Assembly: GCA_016490735.1 (NCBI GenBank)
Contig: JAEMWC010000032.1
Location: 1,857,501 to 1,921,500, forward strand
Length of the DNA stretch: 64,000 bases
Direction of reading: 5' to 3'
DNA from: Pachyseris speciosa
Taxonomy: Eukaryota > Cnidaria > Anthozoa > Scleractinia > Pachyseridae
The notes under the pieces were generated by a model, which was not told the DNA's origin, did no database searches, and was given only the letters and a program-made list of their open reading frames with translations. The position numbers and the translations under genes are program-made. Shown piece after piece: positions 53,303-61,810 of this stretch; position 1 is the stretch's first letter, and every line of letters starts with the position of its first letter.

Positions 53303-53325
53303 ATAGCCCGTCTGAAGGGGCGGGC
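53293..53325 (+). promoter_or_regulatory. candidate -1 ribosomal frameshift signal
   Basis: Heptamer G_GGA_AAC (53293-53299) is in the zero frame, with TGA immediately after it. A 6-base spacer (53300-53305) precedes a GC-rich 8-bp stem with a GAAG loop (53306-53325; two G-U pairs). Slipping back one base enters CTG at 53299, the frame of the ORF at 53347. Spacing and order match known eukaryotic viral -1 signals. Confidence 0.55.
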
Positions 53326-54902
53326 ATACTAGATTCAGCCGCAGATATGGCGCTAACAGGATTCTTAGAACATGGAGTCCCTTATTTAGCAAAGAAAGGT
53401 GTAGAAATGGGAAGATATTATGCTTCTGAAGCAATGAGAAATCCAAAGCTGCAAAAGAAATTAATTGACAAAGGACTTTCCCTCGCAAAGCCTGCAATCA
53501 CAAAGGTTGGGTCAGAAGCTTTGAAACAACTCTCAACAAAAGTGAGACCAAATATTCGTTACAAAACAGATATCAAAGGATTAGATTATGGCGGTGCTAT
53601 TGACATTCATAAGGTTATTGGCAAGCTTCCTAAACCGAAAAGTGGATGGACACCCGGAAAGTATAAATACATGGGACCTTATAATCCCTCGATAAACAGT
53701 TAGAGTATGATAAAAACACAGGTGAGGTCTTGAAATGGAATGTACAACCTTACAATAAAGTGGATGAAATAGCAGCTTATCATGATATTTGTTATGATAT
53801 GAAAAAAGACAAAGGTGAATGTGATAGAACAATGGTCGAGTCACTAGATCAAATACCATATGGTGAGATGCCAAAATGGGGTCAAACAGCTAGATTCTTA
53901 ATCGACAAAAAACAGAAACTTGGTCTCGGTTTCAAAAAACGGAAAAAGCCGTCGAGTGAAGAAAACTGGCAAGAAAAACTAGCTGATGAATTACATGCAC
54001 CCATAAAACGAAATTTCACTCGGCGGCGTGTGATTGTAAATAAAATTGATGAAATATGGGCAAGTGATCTAGTTGAAATGCAACAGTTTAGTAAATGGAA
54101 TAAAGGTTATCGATATCTTCTTATGGTTATTGATGTCTTCAGCAAATATGGTTGGATTGTCCCATTGAAGGATAAGAAAGGTGAATCTGTCACTGAAGCA
54201 TTCAAAACAATATTCAAGGAAGGCAGAAAACCACAGTATTTATGGGTCGACAAGGGAAAAGAGTTTTACAACAAACACTTGAAGGACTTGCTAGAGAAAC
54301 ATAGTGTACAGATGTACTCAACTGAGAATGAGGAGAAGTCATCAGTAGTTGAAAGATGGAATCGAACAATGAAGTCCAAAATGTGGAAGCAGTTCACTGT
54401 TCAAGGTAATACACAGTATTTAGACATGTTACCAAAATTAGTGAAACAGTACAACAACACAAAACATTCAAGCACAAAGATGACACCCGTTGAAGCATCT
54501 GATAAGAGGAATGAAGGAACTGTTTACTTCAATCTTTATGGTGATATGGAGCCATTAAAACAGAAACTAAAATTTAAAATAGGTGATAAGGTCCGAATAT
54601 CCAAGTATAAACGGATTGTGTTCGACAAGGGCTATACACCAAATTGGACAGAAGAAGTGTTTATAGTTGATAAAATCCAATACACTAATCCAATAACATA
54701 CAAACTAAAAGATCACAACGATGAAGAAATTGAAGGGAGTTTTTATGAACCTGAGTTATTAAAGGCTAAACAGGATGTATTCCGTATTGATAAAGTCATT
54801 CGCAGAGATTACAAGAAGAAACAAGCTTTGGTGAAGTGGAAGGGATATAGTGATGACTTTAACAGTTGGATACCGTTCAAGGATTTAAAGAAAATTATCT
54901 AA
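53299..54902 (+). pseudogene. INT: minor capsid PLA2 protein fused to chromodomain integrase, one frame break
   Basis: The frame entered at 53299 gives EHGVPYLAKKGVEMGRYYASEAMR, VRPNIRYKTDI and the PLA2 calcium loop YMGPYNP, then stops at 53701-53703. A -1 step within about 53,680-53,703 leads to the frame ending at 54902: PLA2 catalytic YHDICYDM, a linker (EENWQEKLADELH), and a DDE integrase with D in WASDLVEM, D in WVDKGKEF and E in SSVVERWNRT. An SH3-like part follows (KFKIGDKVRISKYK) and a C-terminal chromodomain (VIRRDYKKKQALVKWKGY...SWIPF). One ORF thus spans the PLA2 catalytic half and the whole integrase. The maturation protease may separate them (inference). The chromodomain may guide integration to marked chromatin. 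Confidence 0.8.
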
Positions 54903-54903
54903 C
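54898..54903 (+). promoter_or_regulatory. TCTAA box of the BRO-N gene
   Basis: TCTAAC, exactly 10 bases before the ATG at 54914; it overlaps the integrase stop codon. Confidence 0.65.
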
Positions 54904-54913
54904 ATACATGTAG

Positions 54914-55696
54914 ATGCAAAAATATTCCTACGATAATAAAGAATTAGACGTTTCAATAGATTGTTATCTCGATGATAAAAACGAAATATGGTTCAGAGGA
55001 AGAGATATAGCCATTATTCTCAACTATAAAAATCCGCAAAGAGCAATCAGAGATCATGTTGATTCTGAAGATAAAATCTTATTGGACTTCAAACTGTCCA
55101 TAAATTCCAAAACAAAGTCAATTTTCGCTGATGCAATCGAAAAAACTTTCAAATGTTTTTTTATAAATGAAACAGGATTTCATTCACTTTTATTCTCATC
55201 CAAAAAACAAGAAGCCAAAGAAATTAAACATTGGGTTACTAAAAAGGTCTTACCATTAGTCAGAAAACGAATATATCAAAAACAGTTCAATGACAGAAAC
55301 AATAACATGCTATTGATTGAAAATGAAAATGATTTACACTGCAAGATTGTTTCATTCATCAGAAAGAAATATGAAGACGCATTAATGATAGCCGGCTTAG
55401 GTGAGAATCAAATAAGCTCAAACATGAGAATCAAAAGTTACAACAAAGGATATATGTCCGGACAATGTGATTTAATGTTAATGAATCCAACAAAAGAATA
55501 CAATGCTCTATGTCTTGAATTCAAAAGTCCAACTGGTGTGTACCAAGTGACTGATAAACAAAAAAGTATGAAGCAAATGTATGAGAAAAACAAGTGCAAA
55601 TACATTATGAGCAATTGTTTTGAAGATTTAATTTTTGAAATAACCAAACACATGGAAGAAAGCAAATTGTATTTATCACGTATAAGAAAAGACTAA
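54914..55696 (+). CDS. BRO-N domain protein with PD-(D/E)XK-type nuclease domain
   Basis: 260 residues, intact. Residues ~1-115 are a BRO-N domain (WFRGRDIAIILNYKNPQRAIRDHV, FINETGFHSLLFSSKK, WVTKKVLPLVRK), found in baculovirus, phage and giant-virus regulators that bind DNA. Residues ~130-250 look like a VRR-NUC/Holliday-junction-type nuclease: GQCDLMLMN gives the Asp and LEFKSPTG the E-x-K, followed by QKSMKQMYEKNKCKYIMSN. A DNA-processing enzyme for replication or recombination is the natural guess. It has its own TCTAAC box and ends the rightward block. No counterpart in element 1. Confidence 0.75.
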   Translation: MQKYSYDNKELDVSIDCYLDDKNEIWFRGRDIAIILNYKNPQRAIRDHVDSEDKILLDFKLSINSKTKSIFADAIEKTFKCFFINETGFHSLLFSSKKQEAKEIKHWVTKKVLPLVRKRIYQKQFNDRNNNMLLIENENDLHCKIVSFIRKKYEDALMIAGLGENQISSNMRIKSYNKGYMSGQCDLMLMNPTKEYNALCLEFKSPTGVYQVTDKQKSMKQMYEKNKCKYIMSNCFEDLIFEITKHMEESKLYLSRIRKD

Positions 55697-55702
55697 CTTT
55701 TA

Positions 55703-55708
55703 TCTAAC
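55703..55708 (+). promoter_or_regulatory. orphan TCTAA box with ATG-TGA
   Basis: TATCTAACCTATATATG follows the BRO-N gene exactly as before other genes, but the ATG (55715) is followed at once by TGA. It marks a gene that has been lost or truncated, or a non-coding transcript. Confidence 0.45.
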
Positions 55709-55755
55709 CTATATATGTGAGAGAGGTCAGTATTATACTGTATTTGCTATTTTGG

Positions 55756-55783
55756 TAGCCAAGAATATTTTTATTCCTGGCTA
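55756..55783. terminator. hairpin between convergent genes
   Basis: TAGCCAAGAATA-TTTT-TATTCCTGGCTA: 11 pairs with one A/C mismatch around a TTTT loop. It lies between the stop of the BRO-N gene (55696) and POLB, overlapping the POLB stop (55773-55771). A palindrome at a convergent junction could end both transcripts, as 3' hairpins do in some giant viruses. Confidence 0.45.
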
Positions 55784-58700
55784 TTTATTTTGTGATGGCC
55801 ATAAGCATAACTGTTGATTCCGTCTTTTGATAAATATCTTTTGTCATCGAAGCAGCTGAGTGATACTTTGTTGATTTCATAGCTTCCTAATTGATGGTTT
55901 TCACTTCTGATTGTTTTCATTTTATGATACATTTGTTTATCATTGAATAGAGTGTCTTTATAATTTTCATGCTTGATTTCATTTTTGATTGTGTTCTTTT
56001 TGATTCCTTTTGCTGTTTTTCCTCCTTTCTGGTCATCTTTAATATAGCTATACATCTTTGATCTCAGTCCTACGAATTCACATATTGGGACTCCAGCAGC
56101 CTCATCTTTCATCTTACCAATCACTTTCTTATTGGTCTTATCGGAGAATGGCGAGCTTTCAGGATAGTCACTGTTATCGAATTTATCTTTATCATTCCAG
56201 AAATCCCTGTAGACATCTTCAGCTTCAATTTCATATGTCAAACTGTCTGTGTCAGTGAAGAGCAGCTTAGCCTTATTACCGTACTTTTGTTTAATGTAGT
56301 TGTAATGGAAATCATACATAAGCGTCTTACTAAGATCTAGAATACACATTCCTACATATGCCGGCCTGTTTAGAGTCAGTGTTTCTTTTATCTTATGCAC
56401 TGCTACCAGATTTTCATTGAATATCTTACTGCTAACATAAGTGGGTTTACTGGCTAATTTCAATAGCTTCTTCTCATCAGTCACCAATCTGACATCTACT
56501 CTCTTTCTGAGATTTTCCATAGTTTTGCCGAATACTGAGTTATTCATCAACTTGAAGAAATCTTTCTCAAAAGCATTCTTGGCATTAGTTCTTTTCTGTG
56601 TATTGAAATCAATGTACTGTCTCAGCCAAGGTGATTGTTTGAACTCTAGCACTCTGTGGATTTTTGTTACCTTTAAACCTAAGTCTGTGTATAATTGGAG
56701 GTTCCTGTAATGCAGAACATACTTCTCTTTGTTGCTTAATGTTGGCATCAGTTTATGTACCAAACCAGTCGATATATTGTATTTCTCTGCTATGTCTTTA
56801 CAGTAATCTGAAAGCATGTCTCCAGTTACTTTCACCTTCTCTGGTCCAAGCGGGTAATCATTATGCAGATCATGCAACTCCTGGGGGTATTCCAGATCAA
56901 CTTCCAGAATCAAACCCTTATTGCTGTCTTCTTTGTATTTAGCCAGGTTGAGATTATTTATTTTATTCTCAGTCATCCATCTGAATCCGCCTGTTGGAAG
57001 GTATTGACTCATTGCCCAACCGTATAGATTATTAGCATCAAGATACATAATGTACTTTGAGGGCGCCTTCTCATCATACTTCTTCATGTATTTATTATTA
57101 GCTTTACCGTAACGATTTGCAATATAGCTGATACCACCTCTCATACCCTTTTCAATGAACTGGAACATATCAATGTCAGTCATCAATTCCAGTTTGATAT
57201 CAGTCATCTTTAACATTGCATCCCATGATAAACCAGGAGATGTGAAATAGTGACACGGATCCAGTTTGTAGTACTCAAGACATGTTCTTCTGAAGTTCTC
57301 AAATACATCAGCCAACAGGAGTACATCTGTTTTAAGGTACAGATCATGATACTCACCCATGTTTTTCAAAGAGAATGTTTCCCACACTGTCTGAGCATGT
57401 GTATAGTCTTCATCTGATATATGCGTATCACTCAGTATGCTATAGAATTCTTCTTTTGAGGGTAACTTCTGATTGAATTTATTGAAACTGTCCATGTAGT
57501 CGTATGGATAAACACCTTTCTGTGCTATCAGATTAAGATCTTTTCCCTTAAACTCTTGTGAGGTGTATTTTAAGGCTTCTTTTGGTAGATTGCCTACAAG
57601 TTTTTCCAAACTAGAGCTCATGAACTGGAAACTATCAAGAAATGTTAGGTGATTGCCAAGCATGAAAGCCATATACTTCTCCATGTTATTTGGGATAGCA
57701 TTGATGTTCATTTGGCAAACTTCACCTTTTTTATTTTTGAATGTGTGTTTCTTGACAATAGCTCCAATCTCCTGCATAATAAAATGACTGTCATAACCTC
57801 TTAGATTGTGAAATATAACAGGTATCTTCACTTCTTCTGGATTGACTCTAAGTTTCAGGTTACATTCTTGATGAGCTGATCCTCTATACTGGCCAGTAAT
57901 GTGACAGTGATCTCGTACTCTAATATCCTTTTCAGTGTATTTTTTATCACAAATGTGACATTCTTTGGCTTTTTGGAATTTCTCTTCATCATCCTCAGTC
58001 ATTTTCAATGGTTTGTTGAATTCTTTTACAATCTTCTTACAATATTTAACTTCCTCTAACATAGCTTCCATGAATTTGTATACAGCCTTTTCACCCCTGT
58101 ATATTTGTATTGGCTTGCTGTATTTATCATCATAACAACAAACAACCTTGTAACCATATCCACAATCAGTATGCTTCTGATAGGCTTCAGTGTATGATTT
58201 ATCATTGTTGGGTTGACAACCGTGTATTTTCTCAGTTATAGCCTCAAAATCAGCATATATGACGAATGGCACTTGCTGTTGTTTATGGAAGTTGATGAAT
58301 TTCAGAGTATTATTGTCTTTGTTTGGCATCTTTATTGCTTGTGTGCCATTAACCAGTATGCAGTTGTCCACATGATCATTCAAGACTCTTTCTGAGCTGA
58401 AACATTGTAGACAGTGCATGCAAAAGTGTTTTCTTTCATTGTGCTTTGTTTTGTTGCGCATGAATCTGTTGAAATCTTTGATTAAAACGTAGTGTTTGTT
58501 TTCATTTTCTGTAATCAATAGAAGATTCAAACAGTCTTCATACTTTTCTTTTGAAACGTAAATTGGATATGGTTGTTTGTTTTCATAACCAAATACATTG
58601 ATGTTGATCTCATTTTGTTTTTCTATCTTGTTATACTGTTTAGTTGTGACTGGAAATTCAACCCCCGAATAATCTAACGTATTAATATGTTGTCTATCAG

Positions 58701-59658
58701 ATTTTTTTATTCTCTGAGGGTTCTTCTCTTGTGGATTCAAGTGCCTGATATGACACCATCTGAAACATTCATTGTCATCATTCTTTATGTTAATCAATCC
58801 CTTCATTTTATTCATTAATTCTGGGGGTAGTTTGATATATGATGAGCCTTTCATTGGCTGATATATTACAACATTTAGAAAATGCTTGTCGACTGATTCC
58901 ACAACCCAGCCAGATCCTTCTGAAATCCAAACTGCAATCTTATTTAATATATTTTGTTTTGACGCTTGAAGTGATTCACTGATCTGGAGATTATTTATAA
59001 TTGTTTGAGGTGGACTGTTGAAAAAGGCTGTTTTATGTATTATTTCACCATCAGACATTTTTCTGAATGTTACCTTTAGTGCTTCAACGAATTTCAGTCC
59101 TTTCATTGATTTTAGTAAACTTACAAGACGGTACGCTACAGCCTTTCTTGTGTTTTGCAGTTGTAATAGCGGGTCTTTGTAATTTTTGATATCTATTTGA
59201 AATGATTTGGTGTATCCTTTGAGAGCTTTATCTGTTTGCTCTATCTTAGTCCTTGGTTCTGGTATTGGGGCTAGTTTTTTAGTTCTTGGTTTTGGTACTG
59301 GTCTATCTCTAAATTGTGGTGGTGGAAGAATTATGTTGTCTTCATAATCTTTAACCATCTGCTTCACACTCTTGCGAGGTGCTGGAATTGGCTTCTGCTT
59401 TTTGATGTTATCAGCGAGACTAACTAATCGCCTCATCTCGCCAACATCCATACGGCCTAATCTTTTCAATAATTCTTTGAAAATACTATTTCTATTTTCC
59501 ATGTCTATACCATTAGTATATATAATTTTTTGACTCGGATCATTTACCATCTGGCTACCTGATCCAATATTTTTCTGACTCAGGCCATTTACCATCTGGC
59601 TACCTGACCTGATTTGAGAGGGCTTTTCCAAGGCCCGGAGATTTCTTTCTTTCGTCAT
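55771..59658 (-). CDS. POLB: protein-primed family-B DNA polymerase, intact
   Basis: 1295 residues. Residues 1-24 are the TIR-encoded leader; GSGSQMVN then repeats. 90-140: three PxPxPR proline motifs. ~413-433: C2H2-like zinc finger CMHC...HVDNC. 470-474: exonuclease I DFEAI. ~567-600: HNH/endonuclease VII-like insert CHIC...RDHCHITGQYRG...CN. ~616-627: exonuclease II FHNLRGYDSHF. ~770-786: exonuclease III YHDLYLKTDVLLLADVF. ~872-880: motif A YLDANNLYG. ~1036-1050: motif B KLMNNSVFGKTMENL. ~1134-1142: motif C FTDTDSLTY. All catalytic acidic residues are present. It should replicate the linear genome from protein-primed ends; the terminal protein may be in its N-terminal ~400 residues. Confidence 0.95.
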   Translation of the reverse strand: MTKERNLRALEKPSQIRSGSQMVNGLSQKNIGSGSQMVNDPSQKIIYTNGIDMENRNSIFKELLKRLGRMDVGEMRRLVSLADNIKKQKPIPAPRKSVKQMVKDYEDNIILPPPQFRDRPVPKPRTKKLAPIPEPRTKIEQTDKALKGYTKSFQIDIKNYKDPLLQLQNTRKAVAYRLVSLLKSMKGLKFVEALKVTFRKMSDGEIIHKTAFFNSPPQTIINNLQISESLQASKQNILNKIAVWISEGSGWVVESVDKHFLNVVIYQPMKGSSYIKLPPELMNKMKGLINIKNDDNECFRWCHIRHLNPQEKNPQRIKKSDRQHINTLDYSGVEFPVTTKQYNKIEKQNEININVFGYENKQPYPIYVSKEKYEDCLNLLLITENENKHYVLIKDFNRFMRNKTKHNERKHFCMHCLQCFSSERVLNDHVDNCILVNGTQAIKMPNKDNNTLKFINFHKQQQVPFVIYADFEAITEKIHGCQPNNDKSYTEAYQKHTDCGYGYKVVCCYDDKYSKPIQIYRGEKAVYKFMEAMLEEVKYCKKIVKEFNKPLKMTEDDEEKFQKAKECHICDKKYTEKDIRVRDHCHITGQYRGSAHQECNLKLRVNPEEVKIPVIFHNLRGYDSHFIMQEIGAIVKKHTFKNKKGEVCQMNINAIPNNMEKYMAFMLGNHLTFLDSFQFMSSSLEKLVGNLPKEALKYTSQEFKGKDLNLIAQKGVYPYDYMDSFNKFNQKLPSKEEFYSILSDTHISDEDYTHAQTVWETFSLKNMGEYHDLYLKTDVLLLADVFENFRRTCLEYYKLDPCHYFTSPGLSWDAMLKMTDIKLELMTDIDMFQFIEKGMRGGISYIANRYGKANNKYMKKYDEKAPSKYIMYLDANNLYGWAMSQYLPTGGFRWMTENKINNLNLAKYKEDSNKGLILEVDLEYPQELHDLHNDYPLGPEKVKVTGDMLSDYCKDIAEKYNISTGLVHKLMPTLSNKEKYVLHYRNLQLYTDLGLKVTKIHRVLEFKQSPWLRQYIDFNTQKRTNAKNAFEKDFFKLMNNSVFGKTMENLRKRVDVRLVTDEKKLLKLASKPTYVSSKIFNENLVAVHKIKETLTLNRPAYVGMCILDLSKTLMYDFHYNYIKQKYGNKAKLLFTDTDSLTYEIEAEDVYRDFWNDKDKFDNSDYPESSPFSDKTNKKVIGKMKDEAAGVPICEFVGLRSKMYSYIKDDQKGGKTAKGIKKNTIKNEIKHENYKDTLFNDKQMYHKMKTIRSENHQLGSYEINKVSLSCFDDKRYLSKDGINSYAYGHHKINSQE

Positions 59659-60052
59659 TCTCCATTTGACTTATAGCGATATGTCTTTAAGTGTTTTTTA
59701 TATCATAAAGTACTTAAATAGATGACCTTGGAAAATGGGAAAATGCCGTTCTACCTGAATACTGCTCATATATACTAATTATCGCTTAGAATGTTGAAAT
59801 TAGCTGTTTCTCGACGAATACTACTCAAATATGCTCATTCCGCTTAGAATATTGAAATCAGCCGTTTCTCGACGAATACTACTCAATTCTTTCATTCATC
59901 ATCCTGATGTCTAAAATATTGAAATATTCTGGGAGAAAACGCTAATTATAGATTTGGAAAATTTGACCTTGACCTTGGGAAAAAGTGTGCTGTTTTGAAA
60001 AATTGCGCAATTTTATGGAACATGTGCTAGATCACCCATGTACTATACTACT
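59586..60052 (-). repeat. element 2 right terminal inverted repeat
   Basis: 467 bp, complement of 40812-41284. Outer end AGTAGTATAGTACATGGG on the minus strand. Contains the same pair of ~63-bp direct repeats, and the first 24 codons of POLB. Confidence 0.95.
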
Positions 60053-60058
60053 GCAATT
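60053..60058. other. element 2 target-site duplication (right)
   Basis: GCAATT, identical to 40806-40811. Confidence 0.92.
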
Positions 60059-60071
60059 ATTGCATGAGGTT

Positions 60072-60178
60072 GAGCATGATAGCGAGAATTATCATGACCG
60101 AGGCTTGTGTTATCTGCCGAAGGCTGAGAAGGATAACACAAACGAGCTGAGGCCATGATAATTCTCATTATCATGCGA
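60072..60178. repeat. inverted-repeat (MITE-like) element next to element 2
   Basis: GCATGATAGCGAGAATTATCATG...CTTGTGTTATC is mirrored by GATAACACAAACG...CATGATAATTCTCATTATCATGC around a short centre. The family looks familiar from cnidarian DNA. Element 2 inserted close beside it. Confidence 0.6.
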
Positions 60179-61005
60179 AAATCTAATTCAATAATTGTTT
60201 TATTATACATAAAGTTGAGCGTTTGTAAAACAAGTGCGCGTACAAGAAACTAAACATGTTACGCCAAATTGTAAACAACTTTATTTGTAAGCTTACTGAC
60301 TTAAAGGAGCACTGTCACCTGTATTTTTGCTGTTTTTGGTTCATTTCTGCCAAAATTACTACCTTTTACCTGTTATCGTGCAAAAATTGCTCTTACAGAA
60401 TCAGTAAGATGAATTCCAATGAAATTTTAGCAGGGAAAGCTAACCATGATAATTTTTTTTGGTGATTTTTCAATGCACAGCTTGAATTTTTGAAAAAACT
60501 GGCAAGTTTTTTCAAGTTTCAATCCATTTCCATCCTCGTCATCTCTGATGGAATACAGGATTTTATTGTGTCAATGCAGTACTACAGTCTTTAGCAGCTG
60601 AACTAGACCATTATTTTAAGGTTTCCACTGATGCATTGGCAGTTTTAAGCTTTCTAAAATGACAGTACAATAGCGTGACACTGCCCCTTTAAGAGTTGCA
60701 GCGTAAAACAAAATTTTACAAAAATCCACTCTAAAACATGTTTTAAAACTTAAAATTAAACTTTTGACTGAATTTTAAGGCAGACCCGTTTTGGTAAAAC
60801 ATTCTACAATACCGGCAATTCCAGAAAAGCTTCAGCAAAACAAACATGTTGCTCACGTGTGTAAAACTAAAGTCTGGAAAATGACGTCACTTCTGTATGT
60901 ATAAAACCTATTGTCTGTAGATATGACAACACTTCTACATGTATAAAAACTATTGTCTGTAGGTATGACGTAACGAAAATATTGACACCAATGCATAATA
61001 ATAGA
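60179..61005. other. no gene seen
   Basis: AT-rich sequence. 60885-60975 has a two-unit repeat (ATGACGTCACTTCTGTATGTATAAAAC... / ATGACAACACTTCTACATGTATAAAAAC...). Confidence 0.5.
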
Positions 61006-61007
61006 CA

Positions 61008-61232
61008 CGCTACACACAAAGAATATTCTTCCTTCTAAAAGCTTGCGCCCACAAAAACGCTACACGCAAAGAATATTCTTTGTTCTAAATGCGCGAGGCC
61101 ACAAGCACCATACACACAAAGAGTAGCCTTCGTTCTAAAAGCTTGAGGCGACAAACACACTAGAGACAAATTATATTCTTCGTTGGAAAGCGTAAGGGCA
61201 CAAACGCGTTACAGACAACATCTATTCTTCGT
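61008..61232. repeat. ~48-bp minisatellite, about five units
   Basis: Units of the form CGCTACACACAAAGAATATT-CTTCNTTCTAAAAGCTTGNG-CCACAAACA repeat with increasing divergence to the right. Confidence 0.8.
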
Positions 61233-61414
61233 AGATGTCCTTTGTAAAACAAAACACGTTAATCACTGATTTTTGTCTCATTACTCGATAATTGCAGCTT
61301 ACGTTCGCTACACATATATCACATTTCGGCAAGTTTTATCTGGTATCATAGGACAGTTGAATTGCAACTGCTTTTTTAAAAGCAGTTACAGTGTTCCATA
61401 GCTGTTTCGTCGGT

Positions 61415-61810
61415 GCAGCGTGACAATCCGAGTCGGATGGCGTCCATCCGACAACAAATCTAAGCCACTCTATAACGTTATGCCGAAATTTTTCTCTCGC
61501 GTAATGAGTGAGTCAGATCTTTTTTTCTCATGACTTTTCGTGACTATCCGAGTAGAATGGAGTCCATCTGACAGCATTTACAACCTCCTCTATAACGTTA
61601 GGCTGGAATCTTTTTTGAGTCTCTCGAGAAATGACTTCCATTGAGTCGGAGCGCTTTTTCATATGATAGGTCGTGACGATCCGAGTCGGATGGAGTCCAC
61701 CCGACAAGATTTACAGCCTCCTCTTTCCTCTATAACATTATGCTGGAATTTTCAAGACTGATTTCCTGTAAGTTGGATCGTTCACCACTTCAGTCGATCC
61801 GACTCAGACC
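61415..61810. repeat. three diverged ~125-bp units with GATCCGAGTCGGATGG
   Basis: GACAATCCGAGTCGGATGGCG, GACTATCCGAGTAGAATGGAG and GACGATCCGAGTCGGATGGAG recur with following TCCATCCGAC...CTCTATAACGTTA. Related words occur at 40,560-40,780 left of element 2. Confidence 0.6.

Larger units (their letters stand above)
40812..60052. mobile_element. element 2: complete Polinton/adintovirus-like provirus
   Basis: 19,241 bp with 467-473 bp inverted repeats, intact AGTAGTATAGT termini and a perfect 6-bp duplication. Inward-facing terminal genes (VLTF3-like on the left, POLB on the right) share a TIR-encoded leader. Leftward block: packaging ATPase, fibres and two conserved unknowns. Rightward block: unknown, penton, basic protein, MCP, core protein, protease, protease paralogue, small ORF, zinc ribbon, PLA2 minor capsid, integrase, BRO-N nuclease. 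TIR copies are almost identical, so the insertion looks recent. Gene breaks are almost all -1 steps. Confidence 0.96.

Noticed and set aside
18662..60052. Programmed frameshifting at every -1 break
   Set aside because: Most breaks have no slippery heptamer or stem and fall in conserved domains; only the zinc-ribbon/minor-capsid junction has the full signal.
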